From: Deltaproteobacteria bacterium
Lineage (GTDB): Bacteria > Desulfobacterota_C > Deferrisomatia > Deferrisomatales > JACRMM01
Direction of reading: 5' to 3'
DNA length: 5,129 bases
Assembly: GCA_016218905.1 (NCBI GenBank)
Contig: JACRCS010000506.1
Span: 1-5,129, forward strand
A model generated the notes under the pieces. That model did not search any database. It saw nothing but the letters and a program-made list of their open reading frames with translations, and was not told where the DNA came from. The number at the start of each line of letters is the position of its first letter. Position 1 is the first letter of the stretch. The position numbers and the translations under genes were made by a program. This document shows positions 1-5,017 of the stretch, piece by piece.

Positions 1-513
1 GCGCACGGCGCTGAGCGCCGTCGGTCCCACCATGGAGAACCAACTGCCCCGCAGGTAGCCGCCGGTGACGAAGACGGTGAGGCCCTCACGCTGGGAGAGC
101 TCGAGGGCGACGTTCACCGTGTTCGTGACCACGGTGATGTCCCGCCGATGCCGGAGGCTCTGGGCGACCATGGCCGTCGTCGTCCCGGTCGCGAGCGCGA
201 TGGTGTCGCCGTCTTCGACGAGCTCGGCCGCGGCGAGCGCGATGCGCCGCTTCTCGGCCGTATGGATCCGCGTCTGCTCTTGGAAGGACGAGTCGTGGAG
301 GAAGAGATCGCTGTGGATGGACTCCGTCGGCACTGCGCCGCCGTGGGTGCGGCGCAGGAGCCCCTGGTGCTCCAGGCGCGCCAACTCCCGCCGAACGGTC
401 GCGGGGGAGACCGCGAGCAGTCCGACGAGCTGCTCCACCGAGACCCCCCCCGTGCGCAGGACTTCCTCGAGAATGACCTGGTCTCTCGGGAGCGTCCGTT
501 TGTTGTCGTCCAT
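1..513 (-). CDS. DeoR/GlpR-family transcriptional regulator (C-terminus cut by the window edge)
   Basis: A DNA-binding repressor of the type that usually controls sugar or sugar-phosphate genes and responds to a phosphorylated metabolite. The visible 171 residues are open to the window edge, so about the last third of a typical 250-residue member is missing. Residues about 8-62 form the DeoR winged helix-turn-helix, with SPATVRRELARLEHQGLLRR as recognition helix and wing, followed by the family-typical THGGA. The sensor domain begins near EKRRIALAAAELVEDGDTI. It keeps the GTTT loop (110-113), TNTVNVALEL (130-139) and GGYLRG (151-156), which in this family line the phosphosugar site. The ATG at 511-513 is chosen because family similarity begins just after it. 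No clear Shine-Dalgarno precedes it, and a GTG three codons upstream is possible. The target genes are outside the window, so the effector cannot be named. The family call is secure. Confidence 0.93.
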   Translation of the reverse strand, partial: MDDNKRTLPRDQVILEEVLRTGGVSVEQLVGLLAVSPATVRRELARLEHQGLLRRTHGGAVPTESIHSDLFLHDSSFQEQTRIHTAEKRRIALAAAELVEDGDTIALATGTTTAMVAQSLRHRRDITVVTNTVNVALELSQREGLTVFVTGGYLRGSWFSMVGPTALSAVR

Positions 514-535
514 GACGAGCACGCGCGTTGCCTGG

Positions 536-575
536 GCGCACCGCAGCTTCCCGGAGGCCCGAAGGGGCGGTGCGC
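536..575 (-). repeat. Inverted repeat in the leader of the DeoR-family gene
   Basis: Two perfect 9-bp arms, GCGCACCGC at 536-544 and GCGGTGCGC at 567-575, enclose 22 nt. The interval itself contains smaller pairings (CCCTTCGGG and CTTC/GAAG on the minus strand). The repeat lies 22 nt upstream of the proposed ATG and downstream of the candidate promoter. It could be an operator for autoregulation or a structured mRNA leader. In DNA this rich in GC a chance palindrome is also possible. Confidence 0.4.
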
Positions 576-612
576 GACGCCGATCAGCACGGGCGGCCTC
601 CTCGCTCGCAGG

Positions 613-642
613 CCTATAGTACGAGTCCCCGGCACTGGTCAA
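613..642 (-). promoter_or_regulatory. Candidate sigma70-type promoter for the DeoR-family gene
   Basis: On the minus strand TTGACC (637-642) is followed after 18 nt by TATAGG (613-618). The -35 matches the consensus at 5 of 6 positions and the -10 at 4 of 6. It lies about 100 nt upstream of the start codon, in the only AT-richer patch of this gap. No start site was measured. The spacer is one nt longer than ideal. Confidence 0.4.
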
Positions 643-676
643 GCGCTTCGGTGCGACAGCCGTTCGCGACCGAAAT

Positions 677-702
677 GGCCGCCCGGCTCCCGACCGGCGG
701 CC
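677..702 (-). terminator. GC-rich hairpin downstream of the exported-protein gene
   Basis: GGCCGCCCGG (677-686) pairs with CCGGCGGCC (694-702) to give a 9-bp stem with one bulged C and a 7-nt loop. In the minus direction it follows the stop of the exported-protein gene by about 60 nt and is followed only by ATTT, so it is at best a weak intrinsic terminator. Confidence 0.3.
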
Positions 703-762
703 GGCTTGCTCGGAACGCGACGCGGGTACGGCTCAGTCGAGCTTCATCCCGCCTGCCGGCGA

Positions 763-1308
763 TCAGTCGTCGTGCCTCTCTTTACCGTGCTTGCCCTTCC
801 CGTGTCTCTTCTCCCCCTCGCCCTTCCGGTGATGGTCTTCGTCCCAGTGCCGTTCCCCCCTCCGGTGTGAGACCTCCCGGTAGTGCCGCTTCTTCCACTG
901 GCCATAGGGGATCGGCTTCTCCCGGGCGTACACGGTCCGGTAGCTGGGAGGCAGCGTCAGGACGGCGCGCGGGACTCGCCTTCGCTCCACGACGGCCCAC
1001 GGTCCGTCGCAATGGCGTGCGCACCGCCAATAACCGTGGTCGTGCCACCACCAGTAGCCGCTCGCGAAGAAGAGGTCTACCGTAAGGCCGGGCGCGAAAT
1101 ACACGCCAGCGCTCGGGACCAGCACCAGGGTCACCGGTTCAGGAATGACGTAGACGGGCGGCGGTGGCGGGGGCGGGGGCGGCGCGACGGGCACCACCGG
1201 GACGGGGACTCCGATATGGACGTCCACGTCCACGCGCGCCTCCGAAGGGACGGCGAAGATCCCGTAGATGAGGAGCGCGAATACGGGAAACGGCTTGATC
1301 CGGTACAT
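763..1308 (-). CDS. Exported protein of unknown function with polyproline run and His/Lys/Arg-rich tail
   Basis: A 181-residue protein whose function I cannot name. Residues 1-24 look like a Sec signal peptide with cleavage after PSEA. Then come VDVDVHIGVPVPVV, a run of nine prolines (43-51), and a compact middle region with an aromatic patch GYWWWHDHGYW (84-94) and a later LPPSYRTVY and IPYGQWKK. This resembles small exported proteins common in Geobacter-like genomes, which carry a similar valine/proline start and a YWW-rich core; that is a recalled resemblance, not a search result. The last 40 residues are strongly charged with eight histidines and many Lys, Arg and Glu. Start choice: ATG at 1306-1308 has AAGGAGG seven nt upstream and places the signal peptide at the N-terminus; upstream Met codons lack this. 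It stands alone, with 522 bp upstream. It could be periplasmic or envelope-associated. Confidence 0.82.
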   Translation of the reverse strand: MYRIKPFPVFALLIYGIFAVPSEARVDVDVHIGVPVPVVPVAPPPPPPPPPVYVIPEPVTLVLVPSAGVYFAPGLTVDLFFASGYWWWHDHGYWRCARHCDGPWAVVERRRVPRAVLTLPPSYRTVYAREKPIPYGQWKKRHYREVSHRRGERHWDEDHHRKGEGEKRHGKGKHGKERHDD

Positions 1309-1758
1309 CGTCGAACCTCCTTGCGTCTCGACTGCGGCAGCCTTCATCCGGAGTCCCGGCTGTCCGGCACTTGCCGCCACACGATGCAAGGGGTGCGCCC
1401 GAACCTACCCGATGAGACGTCCCGACCGGCAGGATTCAAGGAATCGGTCAAACTCAAGGTCAACGAGAACCGTGGCGCGTACGGGTTCCCGCGACGAGTA
1501 CCACGGCGAGAACGAACCTTCCGGGATTCCCGGCGCTCCCCGCCTGGCGCCGGCCAAGAGCTGTCGCAGGGAGGCGACACCGATGGCTGCGACGAACGAA
1601 GGCCGTTCGCGTCCATCGGCGCCCGTCGAGGAACTCGACAGACCCCTTCCCGCGAGCGGGTCGGCGCTCCCCGGAGGTGACGCTCGCCCGCGACAACAGA
1701 CTGGCCCGCGGGCGGTGAGCACGCCACCTCCAGTTCGAGCCAGCCGGAAGAGACGGGA
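1309..1758. other. Gene-poor stretch between the exported-protein gene and the rhodanese operon
   Basis: I see no convincing coding region in these 450 bases. The open frames on both strands give Arg/Pro/Ser-rich translations with no motif, and one of them runs on through the hairpins and antisense to the rhodanese gene. The last part on the right holds the hairpins listed separately. The stretch probably carries the promoter and leader of the exported-protein gene. Confidence 0.5.
1434..1463 (-). promoter_or_regulatory. Possible sigma70-type promoter for the exported-protein gene
   Basis: On the minus strand TTGACC (1458-1463) is followed after 18 nt by TTGAAT (1434-1439), matching consensus at 5 of 6 and 4 of 6 positions. 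A second TTGACC copy lies at 1446-1451. The site is about 125 nt upstream of the start codon. This is a weak call made by eye. Confidence 0.25.
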
Positions 1759-1783
1759 GAGGGCCGGCTTCGCGCCGGCCCTC
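1759..1783 (-). terminator. Perfect 10-bp hairpin, distal of two downstream of the rhodanese gene
   Basis: GAGGGCCGGC (1759-1768) and GCCGGCCCTC (1774-1783) form a perfect 10-bp stem with a 5-nt loop. It lies 47 nt past the rhodanese stop in the direction of transcription. There is no U-tract on either strand, so termination would need the hairpin alone or Rho; it may instead protect the 3' end of the message. Confidence 0.5.
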
Positions 1784-1793
1784 CGTTCGAGCG

Positions 1794-1816
1794 TCCGGGG
1801 GAGCCCCTCCCCCGGA
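1794..1816 (-). terminator. Perfect 9-bp hairpin just downstream of the rhodanese gene
   Basis: TCCGGGGGA (1794-1802) and TCCCCCGGA (1808-1816) form a perfect 9-bp stem with a 5-nt loop, 14 nt after the rhodanese stop codon. No U-tract follows. With the second hairpin nearby it marks the likely end of the cytochrome-rhodanese transcript. Confidence 0.5.
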
Positions 1817-1830
1817 GGATCAATCGCGGC

Positions 1831-2727
1831 CTATTTCCAGGAGTACCTGACCACCGGCGCGGCCGGGTCGTGCGTCCACTCCTGGGTGGAGCCGTCGTAC
1901 ATCCGGACGTTCTTATACCCGAGCACCTCGGTGAGGACGAAGGTCCAGCCGGAGGCGAGGCGGCCGGTGTCGCAGTAGGTGATGATCTCGGCGTTCGTGT
2001 CTTTGCCGACCACGCCTTCGGCCATCGCCTGCAGTTCCGCCACGGGCTTGAAGGCGCCCTCCTTGGTGAAGATCCACGCCGAGGGGAGGTTCACGGAATT
2101 GGGTAGGCGGCCCTCTCGGGCTGCCATCGGGACCTTCACGATGCCGAAGAAGTAGTCCGGCGTGCGGGTGTCGAGGAGGATCCCCTTCCCGAGCTTCTTC
2201 GTCACCTCGTCCTTGAGGACGGGCAGTCCTTTCCGGGCCTTCACCTCAGCCTTGGCCGGGGCGGCCTTCACGTCGTCCGTGCTCACCGGCTTCTTGTCCG
2301 CGGTCCACTTGTTGAAGCCGCCGTCGAGGATCCCCACCTGGGCAACGCCCGCATACGAGAGGCTCCAGGCGACCCGGGTCTGGTTCACCTGGTCCGGCAC
2401 CGCGTCGACCTTGTTCACGATGACGACGGGCGTGTTCGCGTCGATCCCGGCGCTCTTCACCAGATCCAGGAGGTCTTCGTCCTCGGGGAGCTGGTTATCG
2501 AGTTTGTTCCGCGTCACGGCCCAGGAGCCGTAGAAGACGTTGATCGAGCCGGGGACGTGGCCGGCCTTGTACTCCTCGGGTTTGCGGATGTCGACGATCC
2601 GCAGGGCGGGATTGCCGGCGTTCTTCTCGAGCCATTCGGTCGAGACGATCTTCGGCAGATCGAGGGCCGACGCGGCGGCGGGCAGGGCGAGGGCGACGAG
2701 GGGCAGAATGCGCTTCAAGAACTTCAT
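1831..2727 (-). CDS. Exported two-domain rhodanese (sulfurtransferase)
   Basis: A 298-residue thiosulfate/3-mercaptopyruvate sulfurtransferase-like protein predicted to act outside the cytoplasm. Residues 1-21 form a Sec signal peptide (MKFLKR, hydrophobic core, cleavage near ASA). The N-terminal rhodanese domain (about 24-145) carries VDIRKPEEYKAGHVPGSINV, but at its active-site position reads NKVDAVPDQVNQTRVAW with no cysteine, as is normal for the silent half of tandem rhodaneses. The C-terminal domain (about 168-298) has LLDTRTPDYF and the active loop YCDTGRLASGW, with Cys252 as catalytic persulfide residue. Cys252 is the only cysteine in the protein. ATG at 2725-2727 has AGGAGG five nt upstream, overlapping the cytochrome stop codon, so the two genes are almost certainly co-transcribed and perhaps translationally coupled. 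The actual sulfur or selenium donor and acceptor cannot be read from the sequence. Rhodanese-like proteins also occur in the Geobacter ext loci, from memory. Confidence 0.95.
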   Translation of the reverse strand: MKFLKRILPLVALALPAAASALDLPKIVSTEWLEKNAGNPALRIVDIRKPEEYKAGHVPGSINVFYGSWAVTRNKLDNQLPEDEDLLDLVKSAGIDANTPVVIVNKVDAVPDQVNQTRVAWSLSYAGVAQVGILDGGFNKWTADKKPVSTDDVKAAPAKAEVKARKGLPVLKDEVTKKLGKGILLDTRTPDYFFGIVKVPMAAREGRLPNSVNLPSAWIFTKEGAFKPVAELQAMAEGVVGKDTNAEIITYCDTGRLASGWTFVLTEVLGYKNVRMYDGSTQEWTHDPAAPVVRYSWK

Positions 2728-2735
2728 GACTCCTC

Positions 2736-3974
2736 CTATTTGAGGGACTTGGGGATGGAGATGAGCTTCTCGTTCGCTTTGGAGCCGTCCGGGATCAGGT
2801 TCTCCTTCTTGAGGAAACCCTCCTTCTCCTCGTGGCACGAGTCGCAGGAGCGCGTCCGGTCCGTGCGCTTCTTGATATTATGGGGGACTGTGTCCCAGTA
2901 GTTCGGCAGCGCGTCGAAGTTCTCCATCTTGATCCCGGCGGAAACGAACGTGTCGCGCACGGCTGGGATCAGGCGCAGCGTGGTGACGGTCTCCGGCTGC
3001 CGGGGGTTTCTGCCCATCAGGAAGAGGGGTTTCGCTTCCGCTCCCTTCCCGAGGTGACAGTTGAAGCAGTTCCGGTACGGAGCCGCGGAGTGGCACGCGG
3101 TACAACTCAGCTTCGCCCCGTGCTGCGCGTGGGCCTGCTTCGATTTGTCGCTCTTCTCCTGACCCGCGGGGTGGCACTTCGCGCAGGAGGGGCGCTCCTT
3201 CCGTTCGTGCCGCGACTGCTGGACGGTGCCGTCGCCGTGGGCCTCGGACTTGCTGTGGCAGTCGAGGCAGATCATCCCCTTCTGGTAGTGGACGTCCGGA
3301 GTGCCGCCGTACTCGCCGGTGAACTCGGGGTAGACGCGCCCGCCGTGGCAGAGGGCGCAGGTCTTTCCCTCGTCTCTCCTTACGAACTTGTGGCGCTGGA
3401 TGAGGCCCGCGCTGACGCCGCCGATGGTGGGGCTGCGCAGGTGGCAGTCGCCGCAGGAGGCGTGGCAGCCGTTGCAGGCGTTCGGGAAGACCTTCTCCGC
3501 GAAGGTCTTCACCTCTTCGTTCGAGAAGCGCGGCGAGACGCCGTGCTTGAGCCCTGCCGTGGTGTAGTGGAGCGAGGTGGCGTAGCTCTTCGCGATGGCC
3601 TCGTGGCACTGCCCACAGAGCCCGGGATCGTCCGAGGGACGCTTCTGCATCCCCTTGTGAGCCGACTCCTTCTGCTCCGCGGCCTCGTCCCCCTTGTGGC
3701 AGAAGGCGCAGCCCTGCTCGAAGTGGGGGTCGCCGGCGAGGAGCTTGGAGTCGACCAGGTAGCCCTTGTAGAGCTCTTCCGCCCGAACTGGCGGAGGCGG
3801 ACCCGCTCAGCCCTCCCCTTCCGAAGAGGCGTGGATCACGGGCTTCACGAGCGCCTTCATGACGGCTTCGTCGCCGTGGCACTTCATGCAGCCCGGCTGT
3901 GCGGCGTGCGCCCGGGAGATGCCGAGCCCCAGGCATCCCAGCGCGAGGGACAAGTAAAGAAGACCGGACCTCAT
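2736..3974 (-). CDS. Exported undecaheme c-type cytochrome with in-frame UGA, probable selenoprotein
   Basis: A 412-residue electron-transfer protein, if UGA codon 56 is read as selenocysteine. Residues 1-24 are a signal peptide (MRSGLLYLSL start, cleavage after AHA). Eleven CXXCH heme-attachment motifs begin at residues 29, 89, 120, 167, 174, 206, 236, 264, 291, 303 and 377. The TGA (3807-3809) sits between motifs 1 and 2 in the same frame as both flanking parts. The downstream part has no ATG before residue 109 and no signal peptide of its own, although heme attachment needs export, so separate translation would give a useless product. ATG at 3972-3974 has AAGGAGG nine nt upstream. The gene lies 8 bp before an exported rhodanese. 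Overall it resembles selenocysteine-containing or split cytochromes of Geobacter relatives (ExtKL type), recalled and not searched. The alternative is a broken gene, but no other lesion is visible. Likely periplasmic or outer-membrane associated; partners unknown. Confidence 0.88.
3778..3795 (-). promoter_or_regulatory. Candidate bacterial SECIS hairpin
   Basis: In the message, 11 nt after the UGA, UCCGCC (3790-3795) pairs perfectly with GGCGGA (3778-3783) around the loop AGUUCG (3784-3789). The apical loop starts 18 nt past the UGA and has G at its second position followed by U. This fits known bacterial SECIS rules: a G in the first two loop nt, and a minimal upper hairpin about 11 nt from the UGA in E. 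coli fdhF. CCGCC occurs twice in the 5' side, so a second pairing register exists. It would recruit SelB with Sec-tRNA. No lower stem or bulged U like that of fdhF is evident. Confidence 0.65.
3807..3809 (-). other. In-frame TGA, proposed selenocysteine codon (residue 56)
   Basis: The codon context is SSEGEG-TGA-AGPPPPVRAEEL. Upstream lies a signal peptide and heme motif 1, downstream heme motifs 2 to 11, all in one frame. The only stop in 413 codons before the true TAG is this TGA, the one stop codon that can be recoded to selenocysteine in bacteria. The residue would lie in the exported part of the protein, in a glycine/proline-rich linker. Confidence 0.7.
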
Positions 3975-4001
3975 TGAAGCAGACCTCCTTCCCCAAAGAA
4001 G

Positions 4002-4021
4002 CCGCAGCCGAATTGCTGCGG
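4002..4021 (-). promoter_or_regulatory. Leader hairpin next to the ribosome binding site of the cytochrome gene
   Basis: CCGCAGC and GCTGCGG arms (4002-4008 and 4015-4021) form a perfect 7-bp stem with a 6-nt loop. In the message it is followed by CUUCUUUGGGG and then the AAGGAGG ribosome binding site, so its foot is about 12 nt from the Shine-Dalgarno. The short pyrimidine run after the stem is slightly terminator-like. It could act as an attenuator or modulate initiation. Confidence 0.4.
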
Positions 4022-4048
4022 AAGAGATCGAATTGCACGCGAAGAGCG
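4009..4048 (-). repeat. Tandem 20-bp imperfect repeat in the cytochrome leader
   Basis: Two head-to-tail units with period 20, at 4009-4028 and 4029-4048, share CGAATTGC and, four nt on, GAAGAG (plus-strand reading), 14 of 20 positions identical. The spacing of about two helical turns is typical of tandem sites for a dimeric activator or response regulator. The first unit also forms the loop and one arm of the leader hairpin. It lies 35-74 nt upstream of the start codon, so it may be within the transcript. Confidence 0.4.
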
Positions 4049-4103
4049 GCGCAACCGATATTGCCATCGAGCCGACTGTTCACGCAAGTAGCTGATAGCA
4101 CGG

Positions 4104-4136
4104 CGCAATCAACTACTGCCCCACTACTGGATTGCG
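4104..4136 (-). promoter_or_regulatory. Nested inverted and direct repeats upstream of the cytochrome operon
   Basis: CGCAATC (4104-4110) and GATTGCG (4130-4136) form a 7-bp inverted repeat. Between them ACTACTG occurs twice (4112-4118 and 4123-4129), spaced 11 bp, one helical turn. It lies 130-162 bp upstream of the cytochrome ATG and about 80 bp past the stop of the VOC gene, a reasonable position for a regulator binding site. No known operator consensus was recognised. Confidence 0.3.
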
Positions 4137-4213
4137 TTCGGAGGCCCGAACAGTTGGGGTGGGATTTAGGAAGGCGATTCCCTACCGAAGGTCTTGCACA
4201 AACGCACCCGCGC

Positions 4214-4666
4214 TCACCGACTCCACTTCTGGAGCTCGATGATGTTTCCCTCCGGATCGGCGACGTACCAGACGGTCAGCGTTCCAATCCCCGGGACTTC
4301 CCGAACCGTGAGCTCTCCAACAGGGCTGCCTCCTTCGGCGAAGACCCGTTCCGCCGCCTCGGCCGGATCCGCCACCGCAAAAGCGATATGGCAGAACCCC
4401 GGTGTATTGGCGCGGATCTCGGGACGAGCCGCGCTCGGCTCGTACTGAAAGATCTCCAGAGTAGGGCCCCCTTCGTCGTGTCCGGGCAGTTGCAGATGGA
4501 CACCTCGGATGTGGGGAGCGGGAACGCCCGTGATCCGTTCCAGCCACTCCCCCGAATAGTCCCTTTCCGGCGGGATCGGGGTGCAGCCGAGGGCTCTTTC
4601 ATAAAACGCCGCGAGGCGCCGCCAATCCTCAGCGACCAGGTTCACATGGGTAAAGCGGGCGAGCAT
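4214..4666 (-). CDS. VOC/glyoxalase-fold family protein
   Basis: A 150-residue single-chain member of the vicinal oxygen chelate superfamily (glyoxalase I, extradiol dioxygenase, bleomycin resistance, methylmalonyl-CoA epimerase fold), cytoplasmic, with no signal peptide. Two beta-alpha-beta-beta-beta modules are visible: the first starts FTHVNLVAEDWRRLAAFYERALGC and contains TLEIFQY, the second starts GFCHIAFAVADPAEAAERV and ends ADPEGNIIELQKW. The four usual metal ligands are in place: His7, Glu71, His93 and Glu144, so a metal-dependent enzyme is plausible. The substrate cannot be told; the sequence looks more like the general glyoxalase/dioxygenase branch than a resistance protein. ATG at 4664-4666 has GGAG about ten nt upstream. 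It is about 240 bp from the cytochrome operon on the same strand and probably not part of it. Confidence 0.92.
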   Translation of the reverse strand: MLARFTHVNLVAEDWRRLAAFYERALGCTPIPPERDYSGEWLERITGVPAPHIRGVHLQLPGHDEGGPTLEIFQYEPSAARPEIRANTPGFCHIAFAVADPAEAAERVFAEGGSPVGELTVREVPGIGTLTVWYVADPEGNIIELQKWSR

Positions 4667-4683
4667 TGACGAGTTCTCCGTGA

Positions 4684-4773
4684 AAGATTGCCATCGTAAG
4701 GGGCGCCGGGCGCGGCCTCGGGCGGGCCATCATCGGCACAAAGGAGGACTACCGGCTCGGGTTTCGTGGTTAG
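4684..4773 (+). pseudogene. Possible remnant of a short-chain dehydrogenase N-terminus
   Basis: On the plus strand the frame reads KIAIVRGAGRGLGRAI and ends at TAG (4771-4773) after 30 codons. The piece closely matches the usual start of SDR enzymes, KxAIVTGAGRGLGRAI, with the GxxxGxG nucleotide-binding loop and Arg in place of the expected Thr. The codon before Lys is TGA. A GTG at 4680-4682 would come into frame if one A of the AAA run were removed. After the loop the sequence departs from SDRs; GTKEDYRLGFRG faintly recalls an enoyl-CoA hydratase end. A deletion scar is possible, but so is chance in GC-rich DNA. Confidence 0.33.
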
Positions 4774-4831
4774 GGCTGGTGGGACGGATCCTCTGGCCGG
4801 TTCGCCAGGGTCCGCTGGGGCGAAGAAGATC

Positions 4832-5017
4832 TCAGGGCTCCCTGACCTTTAGGTCTCGGCAGATTTTTCGCACCAGGCGCTCGTCGATTTCCCGGTGCCG
4901 TGGGATCGTCGTGGCGGCTCGTTCTTTTCGGTTCACGTAGACGGTATGGCTTCCCGCTTCGCGCAGGAAGTTGCAACCTTCCGCATCAAGGTGGCGCAGG
5001 AGGTCGGCGCGCTTCAC
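4832..5017 (-). CDS. hicA: HicA-family toxin (mRNA interferase)
   Basis: A 61-residue toxin of a type II toxin-antitoxin system that cleaves mRNA and is neutralised by HicB. It has the double-stranded-RNA-binding-like HicA fold: an N-terminal helix (KRADLLRHLDAEGCNFLREA), the catalytic histidine in GSHTVYVN (His24), then TIPRHREIDERLVRKICRDLKV, which is the usual C-terminal helix. Length and motif order match the family. The start is GTG (5015-5017), which overlaps the antitoxin stop in GTGA. No Shine-Dalgarno precedes it, so translation is presumably coupled to the upstream antitoxin gene. The protein looks complete and the catalytic His is present, so it is likely active. Confidence 0.93.
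   Translation of the reverse strand: MKRADLLRHLDAEGCNFLREAGSHTVYVNRKERAATTIPRHREIDERLVRKICRDLKVREP

Noticed and set aside
10..14. Lipoprotein lipobox in the cytochrome signal peptide (ALGC, residues 11-14; the coordinates here are residue numbers of that protein)
   Set aside because: The -3 position is Ala and the Cys falls in the middle of the hydrophobic core; cleavage after AHA near residue 24 fits better.
1344..1823. Minus-strand 159-codon frame in the gap upstream of the exported-protein gene
   Set aside because: Composition is that of a chance GC-rich frame, it overlaps both hairpins and has no recognisable domain.
1583..1978. Plus-strand frame starting at the ATG at 1583 with GGAGG nine nt upstream
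   Set aside because: The translation is Arg/Pro/Ser-rich without motifs, passes through both hairpins and then runs antisense to the rhodanese gene.
2736..3650. A separate 304-residue nonaheme cytochrome starting at the ATG at 3648-3650
   Set aside because: It would lack a signal peptide and cut off a CXXCH motif encoded just upstream in the same frame; no good ribosome binding site precedes that ATG.
2832..3977. Long plus-strand frame antisense to the cytochrome
   Set aside because: It is a mirror of codon bias in the cytochrome gene; the translation is Val/Ala/Arg/Leu-rich with no motif.
4046..4064. Sigma54-like TGGCAA...TTGCG on the minus strand before the cytochrome gene
   Set aside because: The GG and GC elements are 11 nt apart rather than the required 10, and the -24 element lacks the final C.
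4158..4188. Weak inverted repeat after the VOC gene as a terminator
   Set aside because: The pairing is short with mismatches and there is no U-tract.
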